Part shown: positions 55,642 to 63,840 of the stretch, piece after piece
How the letters are laid out: the number at the start of each line of letters is the position of its first letter
Numbering within the stretch: the first letter of the stretch is position 1
Assembly: GCF_001698125.1 (NCBI RefSeq)
Contig: NZ_CP013854.1
Location: 3,224,001-3,288,000 of the forward strand
Length of the DNA stretch: 64,000 nucleotides
Source: Pseudonocardia sp. HH130630-07
GTDB lineage: Bacteria; Actinomycetota; Actinomycetes; Mycobacteriales; Pseudonocardiaceae
Reading direction: 5' to 3'
Position numbers and translations under genes: made by a program
The notes under the pieces: generated by a model
The model's input: the letters and a program-made list of their open reading frames with translations, nothing else
What the model was told of the DNA's origin: nothing
The model's database searches: none

Positions 55642-56181
55642 GTGGTGCGAACGGCTCTGCGCCGTATGTGTGTTCTGGTGGTCGCGGGGGCGGTGGTCGC
55701 CGGGTGTGGGGCGGCGGAGCCCGCGGGACCGTTCCCGCCGCGGCCGCAGGACATCGCGGTGGACCGGATCGAGCCGTGTGACCTGCTGACGCCGGAACTG
55801 GTGGCGGAGTTGCAGATCGACGATCTCGACGAGCCCTCGGAGAACGTGGTCAGCGGCGCACGCTCCCGTAACTGCGAAGGGGGTAGTTGGGAGGGCGGCA
55901 TGGACTACATCGTGCAGTTGATCGATCTGGATGCCACCGCGGCGATCGGTACCGGTTCACTGGATCAGGTTGCCGGTTACGGGGCGATCCGGGAGGAGCA
56001 GGACGGCAGGTACCCGATGTGCATCCTGGTCGTCGATGCTCGGCCGGACAGGGCGATCCGAGTGCAGGTCGGGACGCATCGAACCGTGGAGGGCCGGCCT
56101 CAGGCCATGGCCGACGTGTGCCGGCAAGCCGCCGAGTTCACCGCCAGGATCGTCGGAACTGCGCGTGGCCTCAGCAGGTGA
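55642..56181 (+). CDS. DUF3558-type lipoprotein (copy 2)
   Basis: A 179-residue lipoprotein with signal RMCVLVVAGAVVAGC (lipobox VVAGC). The mature start GPFPPRPQDIAVDRIEPC is almost the same as in the lipoprotein at 36045-36623, and the rest is recognisably related (DQVAGYGAIREE versus DQIAGYGIVRQE), so the two loci are paralogous. GTG 55642 follows CGGAGG by 5 bases. It is followed by a small helical protein and a PPE-like gene on the same strand. Confidence 0.82.
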   Translation: MVRTALRRMCVLVVAGAVVAGCGAAEPAGPFPPRPQDIAVDRIEPCDLLTPELVAELQIDDLDEPSENVVSGARSRNCEGGSWEGGMDYIVQLIDLDATAAIGTGSLDQVAGYGAIREEQDGRYPMCILVVDARPDRAIRVQVGTHRTVEGRPQAMADVCRQAAEFTARIVGTARGLSR

Positions 56182-56261
56182 CTCGATCGCCGGGTTTGCT
56201 CTCGCGAATCAGAGTCGCTGTTCGGCCGTAGCTGGAGGGCTGCGTCAGGCACGCTCGGGTT

Positions 56262-56663
56262 ATGGAGACACCGTCGCACGCGCCCCAGGGGACCGCGTCG
56301 GACAGTTTGATGGCTCAGATCACCCCGGACAACGTCCTGGCCGTCCGCAACGAGCTACGTTTCCACGCCGAGAAGATCCGTGAGGCGATTCGGGCCCCCG
56401 GTATCGAGAACGGGTTCACTCCGTGTGGCGGCGACGTCGTCTCCGTCGCCGCAGCCGAGAGCTTCAACGCCAAAATAGGGCAGATCCGCGACGTCCATCT
56501 CGCCCACGCCGAGGAGCTTCAGGACGCCGCTCAGCGCTTGGAGCAGGCTGCCCGCGAGTACGGCCACACCGACGACTACATCCGGGACTCGTTCACCGAC
56601 GCGCGCCCGGCCCTGCAGGAACGCCTCGACGGCGTCCGTGCGACGTACCCGGCCAGGACCTGA
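56262..56663 (+). CDS. Small helical protein paired with DUF3558 and PPE-like genes (copy 2)
   Basis: A 133-residue, largely helical paralogue of the 35577-35975 protein: GTASDSLMAQITPDNVLAVR near the start, then AAESFNAKIGQIRDVHLAHA (central helix) and EYGHTDDYIRDSF near the end. It lies directly upstream of the PPE-like gene (11-base gap), a place normally held by PE or WXG100 partners. It has no W-x-G of its own, so PE-like behaviour is an inference from context and helix content. Confidence 0.7.
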   Translation: METPSHAPQGTASDSLMAQITPDNVLAVRNELRFHAEKIREAIRAPGIENGFTPCGGDVVSVAAAESFNAKIGQIRDVHLAHAEELQDAAQRLEQAAREYGHTDDYIRDSFTDARPALQERLDGVRATYPART

Positions 56664-56674
56664 CGAGAACGACG

Positions 56675-58147
56675 ATGTCCCTCATCCCGTGCCACAACTT
56701 CGCCGCGTACGACATGGCGACCAAGTTCTCCTGGGTCCAGGGCCAGCCGGGCATGGCCGCCGCGCAGCAGGCCGCCGACGGGTTGAGCGCGGTGAGCGCC
56801 GCGCTCGACACCGCGGGCCTGTCGACGGGGCAGGGGGTCGGCACCCTCGGCACGGCCTGGCAGGGCTCCGCGGGCGACGCCGCCCGGCAGTCGCTGACCG
56901 CCACCGCGAACGGCGCGGCCGACACCGTGACGGTCAGCCGCAACGGCGCCGACCGGATGGTCGAACACGGTGCAGCGTACGAGCGGATGAGCCGCCAGAT
57001 CGGCTACGTCGACCCGAACCAGTACAGCTGGATCCAGCGCGCGGGGGACAACATCAGCGAGGGCTGGCAGTCCCTCTGGGGCAACGGGGCCGATCACGTC
57101 ACCATCGCCGAACGCAACGCGGCGCACGAGGAGGCGGCCGACCGCGCGCTCAAGCAGTACGAGTCGGAGACCTTCGAGACCGACGACCGGTTCACGACGG
57201 CGACGGCGCCGGCGGGGCTCGCACCCGATCCCGGAGGCGCCGGCGGCGGTACGGCCGGTGGCGGGGCCGGCGGGGCCGGTGGCGGCGGAGGGTTCGGCCC
57301 CGGTGGGACCGGTGGTGGTGCCCCGCCCGGCCCGGCCGGGGGCCCGGCGACACCGCCCGGGCCCGGACTGCCGCCGCCCGGATCCGGCCCGGCGGCACCC
57401 GCCGGGCCCGCGGGACCCGGCGGACCGTCCGGCCCCTCCGACCCGGGCGGTCCCGGAGGCCCGGGCGGCCCCGGAGGACCTGCCGGACCCGGCGGACCGG
57501 CCGGCCCCGGCGGCTCCGGCGACCGCGCCGTCCCCGGCGGCGGACCGATGGCCCCCGACCGGCCCGACCCCACCGACCGCGTCGCCCCGGTCGGCGTACC
57601 CGAGTTCCCGGCGGGCGATCCCCGCTCGCCGGGCGCGGGCCCGCCCACCGCCCAGCCCGAGCGCTTCCAGCCCGCGCCGCCGGTCGACCGTCCCCCGCCC
57701 GGCGCGTACCCGGCGGCACCTGTTCCCGGTGCCGACCGCATCCGTGACGACATCGCCCGGCGTTTCGGCGAGGACGTCCGTCGTCAGCAGCTGCTCCCCG
57801 ACACGGGCCGTGGTGCCGGCGGCGGTGGGTACCCGTACGGCGGCCGTGGGCCGGGCGGTGACGGCCTCCCGCCGGCGGGCCGGGGTGCCGGGACGTGGGG
57901 CGCGGAGCCGCGGGGCCCGGGCGCCCGCACCGCTCCCGGCGAGTTCGCACCCACCCGGGCCGAACCGGCCACCGGCCGCGGATCCGGCGTCCCCGGGGGC
58001 GGCTTCGGTCCGATGGCCGCCGCCGGGGCCGGTGGATCGGACGGGCAGAACCACCGGAACCGCTACCTCGTTCCCACCCAGGACGCTTTCGACGTCGAGA
58101 TCGTCGCGACCGACGCGGTGCTCGGCCCGGACCCGGACGATCGGTGA
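56675..58147 (+). CDS. PPE/WXG100-like protein with Gly/Pro-rich tail, putative type VII substrate
   Basis: A 490-residue protein. The helical N-terminal domain (about 1-160) has a W-x-G turn in LGTAWQGSAGDAARQSL and a second helical pair, then NISEGWQSLWGNGADHV. After about residue 185 it becomes Gly/Pro-rich with collagen-like GPxGPx runs, and it ends in a compact motif RNRYLVPTQDAFDVEIVATD, which may be a conserved recognition or anchoring end. No secretion machinery gene is in the window. The antitoxin gene overlaps its stop by 4 bases. Confidence 0.72.
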   Translation: MSLIPCHNFAAYDMATKFSWVQGQPGMAAAQQAADGLSAVSAALDTAGLSTGQGVGTLGTAWQGSAGDAARQSLTATANGAADTVTVSRNGADRMVEHGAAYERMSRQIGYVDPNQYSWIQRAGDNISEGWQSLWGNGADHVTIAERNAAHEEAADRALKQYESETFETDDRFTTATAPAGLAPDPGGAGGGTAGGGAGGAGGGGGFGPGGTGGGAPPGPAGGPATPPGPGLPPPGSGPAAPAGPAGPGGPSGPSDPGGPGGPGGPGGPAGPGGPAGPGGSGDRAVPGGGPMAPDRPDPTDRVAPVGVPEFPAGDPRSPGAGPPTAQPERFQPAPPVDRPPPGAYPAAPVPGADRIRDDIARRFGEDVRRQQLLPDTGRGAGGGGYPYGGRGPGGDGLPPAGRGAGTWGAEPRGPGARTAPGEFAPTRAEPATGRGSGVPGGGFGPMAAAGAGGSDGQNHRNRYLVPTQDAFDVEIVATDAVLGPDPDDR

Positions 58148-58425
58148 TCCGCGGGAGCCGCGTCGCCGACCGGGCCGCCGTACCCCGGACACGGACCATT
58201 CAGGTCCGTGAGATCCCGGAGGACGTGTACGTGGTCATCCGGGCGCGTGCGCGCGCCGGCGGCCGGTCGATCCGGTCCTACATGCGCGACGTGGTGGTCG
58301 ACGTGGCGTCCCGGCCGACCGCGGACGAGGTGTTCGCGGCGATGGACGAGGTGAACCGGTCCGCGTCGTCTCCGGTGGTCACGCGCGCTGCGGTGATCGC
58401 CGACCTCGCCGAGCTGCGGCGGTGA
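58144..58425 (+). CDS. Ribbon-helix-helix antitoxin (FitA/VapB-like)
   Basis: A 93-residue protein if started at GTG 58144. The RHH domain is RTIQVREIPEDVYVVIRARA (strand and first helix), then AGGRSIRSYMRDVVVDVA (second helix), followed by a toxin-binding tail. It would bind its own promoter and neutralise a PIN-domain toxin. The cognate toxin gene overlaps its stop by 4 bases but is truncated. The gene is itself overlapped to the PPE-like gene, so no separate promoter is evident. Confidence 0.82.
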   Translation: MIRGSRVADRAAVPRTRTIQVREIPEDVYVVIRARARAGGRSIRSYMRDVVVDVASRPTADEVFAAMDEVNRSASSPVVTRAAVIADLAELRR

Positions 58426-58595
58426 CCGGAGGCCCGTCCGACGTCGTCCTGGACACCTCCGTGCTGGTCATGGCACTGCTCGGGGGCGAGGACGGCGCGG
58501 CGGTCCGGGACCGGCTCCGCCGGGCGGACACGCACGCCCCGCCCCTGCCCACTCATGGAGCACGAGCCCGGCCGCACGAGGCTGTGGCTCCATGA
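58422..58595 (+). pseudogene. Truncated PIN-domain toxin (VapC-like)
   Basis: Only 57 codons remain of a toxin normally about 130 residues long. The start TGGPSDVVLDTSVLVMALLG has the first catalytic Asp of the PIN domain, and GEDGAAVRDRLRRADTHAPPL follows family sequence. From codon 43 the frame runs into the 47-base palindrome and stops inside its second arm. The other acidic metal ligands are lost, so no nuclease is made. The antitoxin upstream looks intact. Confidence 0.85.
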
Positions 58596-58597
58596 GT
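58551..58597. repeat. 47-bp palindrome, copy E (solo)
   Basis: Ends ACTCATGGAG and CTCCATGAGT are shared with copies A to D at the same total length of 47 bases. The inner arms have diverged but kept complementarity. CCCGCCCCT precedes it at 58538-58546, as at copies A and C. No second palindrome follows. Confidence 0.92.
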
Positions 58598-58636
58598 GCA
58601 CCCTGCGGCGGGGTGAGGTCAGGACGGGAGCAGCGG

Positions 58637-58879
58637 TTACCGGGGGAGGGCGGAGGCGCGCCAGGCGCCGGGGCCGGGGGCCAGGGGGGCGCGCAGCTGG
58701 GCGGCGGGGTGCGACCAGGGGCTCGGTGCGGCGGCGGGAGCGGAGCCGGTGCCCGTGCCGGACGCGGCCGCGGCGAGCACCGCGGTCAGCGCGGCGAGTT
58801 CCCGGTCGTCCGGGGTGCCCCGCACGACGCGGAACAGCGCGCGCCGCTCCTCGGGCGTCGGTTCGTCGTCGCCGCTCAC
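58637..58879 (-). CDS. accE: Acyl-CoA carboxylase epsilon subunit (AccE-like)
   Basis: An 80-residue protein. [26 protein letters not shown] (in part) matches the short conserved core of actinobacterial AccE/PccE, and the tail [28 protein letters not shown] (in part) has the family's W and R-x-x-L-P-R end. Epsilon subunits stabilise the alpha-beta carboxylase complex. The GTG overlaps the beta subunit stop by 4 bases. Confidence 0.88.
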   Translation of the reverse strand: MSGDDEPTPEERRALFRVVRGTPDDRELAALTAVLAAAASGTGTGSAPAAAPSPWSHPAAQLRAPLAPGPGAWRASALPR

Positions 58880-60522
58880 AGCGGGATGTTCCCGTGCTTG
58901 CGGGTCGGGCCCTGCTCCCGCTTGGTGGACAGCATCCGCAGCGACCGCCCGACGTACCCGCGGGTGTGCGACGGTGGCACCACGGCGTCGACGTAGCCCC
59001 GGTCCGCGGCGATGTAGGGGTTGCAGAGCGTGTCCTCGTAGTCCTGCTGCAGCTCGGCGCGCTTGGCGGCGAGCTCGTCGCCCTCCAGGCCCTTGAGCTC
59101 CTTGCGGTACAGGATCGACACCGCGCCCTGGGCCCCGGTGACGGCGATCTGCGCGGTCGGCCAGGCGATGTTGACGTCCGCGCCGAGGTGCTTGGACCCC
59201 ATGACGTCGTAGGCGCCGCCGTAGGCCTTGCGGGTGATCACGGTGACCTTCGGGACGGTCGCCTCGGCGTAGGCGTAGATCAGCTTCGCGCCGCGCCGGA
59301 TGATGCCGTTCCACTCCTGGTCGGTGCCGGGCAGGAACCCGGGGACGTCGACGAAGGTGAGCACCGGGATGTTGAACGCGTCGCAGGTCCGGACGAACCG
59401 GGCGGCCTTCTCCGAGGCGTCGATGTCGAGGCAGCCGGCGAACTGGGTCGGCTGGTTCGCGACGATGCCGACGCTGTGGCCCTCGACCCGCCCGTAGCCG
59501 ATCACGATGTTCGGCGCCCAGAGCTCCTGGACCTCCAGGAAGTCGGCCTCGTCGACCACCCGGTTGATCACCTCGCGGATGTCGTACGGGGTGTTCGCCG
59601 AGTCCGGCACGAGTGTGTCGAGCTCGCGGTCGGTGTCGGTGACGGTGTCGGCGACCGAGCCCTCGGTCGGCTCCGGGGCCGGGAACGACGGCGGCTCGGA
59701 CAGGTTGTTCGAGGGCAGGAAGCTCAGCAGCTGCTTGACGTAGTCGAACGCGTCGGACTCGTCACCGGCCAGGTAGTGCGCGACACCCGACTTCGAGTTG
59801 TGCGCGCGGCCGCCGCCGAGCTCCTCCATGTCGACGTCCTCGCCGGTGACGGTCTTGATGACGTCCGGCCCGGTGATGAACATGTGGCTGGTCTCGTCGA
59901 CCATCACGGTGAAGTCGGTGATCGCCGGGGAGTATACCGCCCCGCCCGCGCACGGGCCCATGACCAGCGAGATCTGCGGGATCACCCCGGAGCTGCGCAC
60001 GTTGCGGGTGAAGATCTCGCCGTAGAGGCCGAGGGCGACCACGCCCTCCTGGATCCGGGCGCCGCCGCCGTCGTTGATCCCGATCATCGGGCAGCCGATC
60101 TTCGCGGCCAGGTCCATCACCTTGACGATCTTCTCGCCGTAGACCTCGCCGAGCGCGCCGCCGAACACCGTCGCGTCCTGGGAGAACACCGCGACCGGAC
60201 GGCCGTCGACGGTGCCGGAACCGGTCACGACGCCGTCGCCGAACGGGCGCTTGGTCTCCATGCCGAAGTTCGTCGATCGGTGCCGGGTCAGCGCGTCGAG
60301 CTCGACGAACGATCCCGGGTCGAGCAGCTGGTCGATCCGCTCCCGGGCGGTCTGGCGGCCCTTCGCGTGCTGCTTGTCCACTGCGGCCTCGGAGCCGGCG
60401 TGCACCGCCTCGTCGAACCGCCGGTACAGGTCGGCGAGCCGGCCCGCGGTGGTGTGGACGTCGGGCTGGTCCTGGCCGGACTCACCGTCCGGGGTCGCCA
60501 TCGGCTCCGTTGCGGCGCTCAT
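58876..60522 (-). CDS. accD: Acyl-CoA carboxylase beta subunit (AccD5/PccB-like)
   Basis: A 548-residue carboxyltransferase that moves CO2 from biotin to propionyl- or acetyl-CoA. Oxyanion and CoA-binding blocks are visible: [13 protein letters not shown] and [16 protein letters not shown] in the N-terminal half, and [14 protein letters not shown] and [19 protein letters not shown] in the C-terminal half, ending TRKHGNIPL as in propionyl-CoA carboxylases. ATG 60522 fits the family start. It is divergent from birA, which supplies the biotinylation needed by the alpha subunit. Confidence 0.95.
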   Translation of the reverse strand: MSAATEPMATPDGESGQDQPDVHTTAGRLADLYRRFDEAVHAGSEAAVDKQHAKGRQTARERIDQLLDPGSFVELDALTRHRSTNFGMETKRPFGDGVVTGSGTVDGRPVAVFSQDATVFGGALGEVYGEKIVKVMDLAAKIGCPMIGINDGGGARIQEGVVALGLYGEIFTRNVRSSGVIPQISLVMGPCAGGAVYSPAITDFTVMVDETSHMFITGPDVIKTVTGEDVDMEELGGGRAHNSKSGVAHYLAGDESDAFDYVKQLLSFLPSNNLSEPPSFPAPEPTEGSVADTVTDTDRELDTLVPDSANTPYDIREVINRVVDEADFLEVQELWAPNIVIGYGRVEGHSVGIVANQPTQFAGCLDIDASEKAARFVRTCDAFNIPVLTFVDVPGFLPGTDQEWNGIIRRGAKLIYAYAEATVPKVTVITRKAYGGAYDVMGSKHLGADVNIAWPTAQIAVTGAQGAVSILYRKELKGLEGDELAAKRAELQQDYEDTLCNPYIAADRGYVDAVVPPSHTRGYVGRSLRMLSTKREQGPTRKHGNIPL

Positions 60523-60649
60523 GGAATCGGACTCTAACCCGGTCCGCGCCCGTCGACCGGGGTGACGTACGACGCAGCCCGATCCGGTTACCGGCGAGTC
60601 GTTACCGATCCGCATCCGGGTTGCGGACCGGTCCGTGGTCGGCGCCCGT

Positions 60650-60655
60650 TACGGT
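60650..60655 (+). promoter_or_regulatory. -10 box of birA
   Basis: TACGGT lies 5 bases before GTG 60661 and 8 before ATG 60664, with no ribosome site between, so the transcript is probably leaderless. Confidence 0.4.
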
Positions 60656-60663
60656 TCGCCGTG

Positions 60664-61533
60664 ATGACCAGCGGGACCGATTCCGATCCGGGCCGGCGCG
60701 ACCACCGTGCGGACGAGCCGTTCGACGTCTACTCCCTCCGCACGGCGGTGCTGCGCCCGGCCGGCGGCTGGGCGGCGGTCGACGTGGTCGCCTCGACCGG
60801 CTCGACCAACGCCGACCTGCTCGCCGAGGCGGGCCGCGGCGCCCCCGACCGCTCGGTGCTGATCGCCGAGGAACAGGTCCGTGGCCGGGGCCGGCTGGAC
60901 CGGACGTGGACCTCGCGGCCGGGCGCCGCGCTCACCATGTCGGTGCTGTGGCGGCCCGAGGGCGTCCCGGCCGACCGGCTCGGCTGGGTGCCGATGCTCG
61001 CCGGGGTGGCGCTCGTCGACGCCATCCGGGAGCTGTCCCCGGAGCTGCCGGTGGCCCTGAAGTGGCCGAACGACCTGCTCGCGGGCCCGTCGCTGGGCAA
61101 GGCCGCCGGAATTCTCGCCGAGATGACAGCATTGTCCGGTGGTGGTCCCGGCATCGTGCTCGGGATCGGGCTGAACGTGTCGACGCCGTCCCCCGAGCTG
61201 CCGTGGGGCGCGACGTCGCTGTCCGCACACGGGCTCACGGCGTCCCGCGCCGAGGTGGCGGTCGCCCTGCTCACCCACCTGCACCGGTGGGAGGCCGACT
61301 GGCGCGAGAGCGGCGGCGACGCCGACGCCAGCGGGCTGCGCAGTGCCTACCGGTCGCGGTGCGCCAGCCTCGGCGCCCGGGTGCGGGTGGAGAAGCCCGG
61401 CGGCGAGTCGCTGGTCGGGATGGCCGAGGACGTCGACCCGCAGGGCAGGCTGCTGGTGCACTCGGACGGCGGACAGCGCGTCGCGGTGGCGGCCGGTGAC
61501 ATCGTCCATCTGCGCGCTGCCGATCACTCGTAG
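60664..61533 (+). CDS. birA: Biotin--[acetyl-CoA-carboxylase] ligase
   Basis: A 289-residue group I biotin protein ligase without an N-terminal DNA-binding domain. The catalytic core has STGSTNADLL, the biotinyl-AMP loop QVRGRGRLDRTW, LKWPNDLLAG with the catalytic Lys, and GIGLNVSTP. The C-terminal SH3-like domain (LGARVRVEKPGGESL, GMAEDVDPQGRLLV) is present. It attaches biotin to the EAMKM Lys of the carboxylase alpha subunit. The start could be GTG 60661 or ATG 60664. Confidence 0.95.
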   Translation: MTSGTDSDPGRRDHRADEPFDVYSLRTAVLRPAGGWAAVDVVASTGSTNADLLAEAGRGAPDRSVLIAEEQVRGRGRLDRTWTSRPGAALTMSVLWRPEGVPADRLGWVPMLAGVALVDAIRELSPELPVALKWPNDLLAGPSLGKAAGILAEMTALSGGGPGIVLGIGLNVSTPSPELPWGATSLSAHGLTASRAEVAVALLTHLHRWEADWRESGGDADASGLRSAYRSRCASLGARVRVEKPGGESLVGMAEDVDPQGRLLVHSDGGQRVAVAAGDIVHLRAADHS

Positions 61534-61589
61534 CGCTGACCAGGGTTTCTCCCCGCGCGTCGTGACGGCCGCACCGGCCCCGGCGGGCC

Positions 61590-61595
61590 TACCGT
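61590..61595 (+). promoter_or_regulatory. -10 box of the PH-domain gene, probable leaderless transcript
   Basis: TACCGT lies 7 bases before the ATG at 61603, with no room for a ribosome site. Confidence 0.4.
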
Positions 61596-61602
61596 GGGGC
61601 CC

Positions 61603-62229
61603 ATGGCGTTCCCGGCCGACGCGCTCGACGACGACGAGCGCGTCGTGCTGGCCGGGCGCCCGCACTGGCGGCTCTGCCTGCGCCCGGCCGCTGCGTTGCT
61701 GCTGGTCGCGGCCATGGCCGGGTTCGCGGGCGCGGTCGTGCGGCTGCAGCCGTGGGCGCCGTACGCCTGGGCGCTGATCGGTGCGCTCGCCGTGCCGGCC
61801 GCGGTGCGGTGGACCGTGCTCCCGATCGCCCGCTGGCGGTGTTCGCACCTCGTCCTGACCGACCGGCGGTTCCTCGTGCGCGACGGCGTCCTGCGCCGGG
61901 ACGGCCTGGACGTCCCGATGGACCGGATCGACGCCGTCCGGGTCCGGACGACGGGGCCCGGCCGGCTGCTCGGCTACGGCGTCCTGCTGCTCGACGTGGC
62001 CGGCCGGCAGCTGCGGTTCACCGACGTCCCGGCGGTCGAGCGGGTCCAGGCCCGGCTGCACCGCCAGATCGGCCGGCTGGCCGACGCCCGGCACAGCGCC
62101 GGGGTGGAGAGGCAGCACACAGCGCTGCGGGAGCACGCCGACGCCGCGGTCCGGGAGAGGATGGGGCGATCACCGCAGCGACGGAGCACGGAGGAACCGC
62201 GGGCCGTGCCGGAGAGGACAGCGTCATGA
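61603..62229 (+). CDS. PH (bPH2)-domain membrane protein
   Basis: A 208-residue protein. Two membrane helices (about 28-48 and 54-75) precede a bacterial PH domain: LVLTDRRFLVRDGVLRRDGLDVPMDRIDAVRV (in part), and LLGYGVLLLDVAGRQLRFTDVP (in part). A basic, disordered tail follows. Its function is unknown. The birA-PH gene pair is the same as in M. tuberculosis Rv3279c-Rv3278c (from memory). Its stop overlaps the ATG of the HMG-CoA lyase gene. Confidence 0.85.
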   Translation: MAFPADALDDDERVVLAGRPHWRLCLRPAAALLLVAAMAGFAGAVVRLQPWAPYAWALIGALAVPAAVRWTVLPIARWRCSHLVLTDRRFLVRDGVLRRDGLDVPMDRIDAVRVRTTGPGRLLGYGVLLLDVAGRQLRFTDVPAVERVQARLHRQIGRLADARHSAGVERQHTALREHADAAVRERMGRSPQRRSTEEPRAVPERTAS

Positions 62230-63164
62230 CCAGCCTGCCGGTGACGGTGCGCGATCCCGGTCTCCCGGAGCGCGTCGAGATCTACGAGGTCGGCCCGCGG
62301 GACGGCCTGCAGAACGAGAAGGCCGTCGTCCCCGTCGCGGTGAAGGCGGAGTTCCTCGACCGGCTGGCCGACGCCGGCCTGCGCACGCTGGAGGCCACGA
62401 GCTTCGTGCACCCGAAGTGGGTGCCCCAGCTCGCCGACGCCGCCGAGCTGCTCGACGTGCTGGAGCGCCGGGACGGCCTCGACTACCCGGTGCTCACGCC
62501 GAACGAGCGCGGCCTGGACCGGGCGATCGCGGCCGGCTGCGACCACGTCGCCGTGTTCGCCTCGGCCACCGAGACGTTCGCGCAGCGCAACCTCAACCGC
62601 GGCCTCGACGAGCAGTTCGCGATGTTCGAACCGACCGTCACCCGCGCCGTGCGGGAGGGGCTGCGGGTGCGGGCGTACGTGTCGATGGTGTTCGGCGACC
62701 CGTGGGAGGGCGGCGTCGACCCGGCGCAGGCGGCCGCCGTCGGGGCGCGGCTGATGGAGATGGGGTGCGAGGAGCTCTCGCTCGGCGACACGATCGGGGT
62801 GGCGACGCCGGCGCACGTCGGCGCGGTCCTGGACGCCTGCGCCGGGCGCGGCGTCGGCGTCGACCGGGTCGCGGTGCACTTCCACGACACCTACGGCCAG
62901 GCGCTCGCCAACACGCTGGCCGCGCTGCGCCGGGGTGTGACGACGGTCGACGCCAGCGCCGGTGGGCTCGGCGGCTGCCCGTACGCCGGATCGGCCACCG
63001 GCAACCTGGCGACCGAGGACCTGGTGTGGATGCTCGACGGGCTCGGCATCGCGCACGGCGTGGACCTGCGGGCACTGGTCGCCACCAGCGGATGGATGGC
63101 CGGGCACCTGGGGCGGCCGTCGCCGTCGCGGGTGGTCACCGCGCTCACCCCGGAAGGCCCGTGA
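62226..63164 (+). CDS. mvaB: Hydroxymethylglutaryl-CoA lyase
   Basis: A 312-residue TIM-barrel lyase of leucine catabolism that splits HMG-CoA into acetoacetate and acetyl-CoA. The N-terminal block EIYEVGPRDGLQNEKAVVP has the catalytic Arg-Asp, metal ligands lie in VHFHDTYGQALAN, and the signature loop is GGLGGCPYAGSATGNLATED with the catalytic Cys. ATG 62226 overlaps the upstream stop by 4 bases. Its closeness to an acyl-CoA carboxylase suggests a branched-chain acyl-CoA route, but this is inference. Confidence 0.95.
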   Translation: MTSLPVTVRDPGLPERVEIYEVGPRDGLQNEKAVVPVAVKAEFLDRLADAGLRTLEATSFVHPKWVPQLADAAELLDVLERRDGLDYPVLTPNERGLDRAIAAGCDHVAVFASATETFAQRNLNRGLDEQFAMFEPTVTRAVREGLRVRAYVSMVFGDPWEGGVDPAQAAAVGARLMEMGCEELSLGDTIGVATPAHVGAVLDACAGRGVGVDRVAVHFHDTYGQALANTLAALRRGVTTVDASAGGLGGCPYAGSATGNLATEDLVWMLDGLGIAHGVDLRALVATSGWMAGHLGRPSPSRVVTALTPEGP

Positions 63165-63214
63165 CGCTCGTTCCGGAACCCGGATCACCTCGGAGGTGGC
63201 TCCGCACCTCGTCT

Positions 63215-63251
63215 GCGGGTTCGCACGACTCCGGGCCTCGTGCGAACCCGC
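63215..63251. terminator. 14-bp hairpin between convergent genes
   Basis: GCGGGTTCGCACGA and TCGTGCGAACCCGC are exact complements around a 9-base loop. It lies between mvaB and the oppositely oriented ridA and can serve both. Confidence 0.8.
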
Positions 63252-63309
63252 CGGACCGGTGCTGCGCCGGTGAGCCGGGGCGACGGTCGCCGGCCTGCGG
63301 GCCCGGTGG

Positions 63310-63717
63310 TCAGGGCAGTACGGCGGTGGCGTCGACCTCGACCAGGTAGCCCGGGGCAGCCAGGGCGGTGACCCCGATCCAGGTGCTCGGCTGCTGGAGC
63401 TGCACGCCCAGCGTCGCGGCCGCCCGCTCGCGCCCGACGACGAACTGCTCCGCCTTCGCCTCGTCGAGGTCCACGATGTACACGGTGACCTTGGCCAGGT
63501 CGGCCGCCGTGGCCCCGACCGCGTCGAGCGCCGCGGCGATGTTCAGGTACGCCTGCTCGGCCTGCGCGGCGACGTCGCCCGGTCCCACGAGGTTGCCCTC
63601 GGTGTCCCAGGAGACCTGCCCGGCCAGGTAGACGGTGCGCGTGCCGCGGGTGTCGGCGACCTGGTGGTGGACGTCGACCCGGTTGACGCGCTCGGGGTGT
63701 ACCAGCGTGACGGTCAT
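63310..63717 (-). CDS. ridA: RidA-family enamine/imine deaminase
   Basis: A 135-residue RidA (YjgF/UK114) protein. The family body is clear: VYLAGQVSWDTEGNLVGPGD, AQAEQAYLNIAAALDAVGA, VTVYIVDLDEAKAEQF, and PSTWIGVTALAAPGYLVEVDATAV (in part). The deaminase-type Arg of strand 6 is replaced (APGYLVEVD with no P-x-A-R-x), so this is an Rid subgroup that may not hydrolyse enamines. ATG 63717 follows AGGAG. An AT-rich palindrome upstream suggests control by a repressor. Confidence 0.88.
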   Translation of the reverse strand: MTVTLVHPERVNRVDVHHQVADTRGTRTVYLAGQVSWDTEGNLVGPGDVAAQAEQAYLNIAAALDAVGATAADLAKVTVYIVDLDEAKAEQFVVGRERAAATLGVQLQQPSTWIGVTALAAPGYLVEVDATAVLP

Positions 63718-63747
63718 GGCCGTACTCCTCTCGTCGGGAGACCAAAG

Positions 63748-63772
63748 CATAACAAAGCAATGCAATGTTATG
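63748..63772. promoter_or_regulatory. AT-rich palindromic operator candidate upstream of ridA
   Basis: CATAACA and TGTTATG flank an 11-base centre that includes GCAATGC. Its low GC content stands out sharply, as expected for a TetR-, GntR- or MarR-type operator and promoter core. It lies 31 bases before the ridA ATG. Confidence 0.55.
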
Positions 63773-63840
63773 GGGAGCTGCGTCGTCCGACGAGTCCCGG
63801 CACCCCGCAGCCGTGCAGCGGGGTGCCGGGAGCCCGGCGT

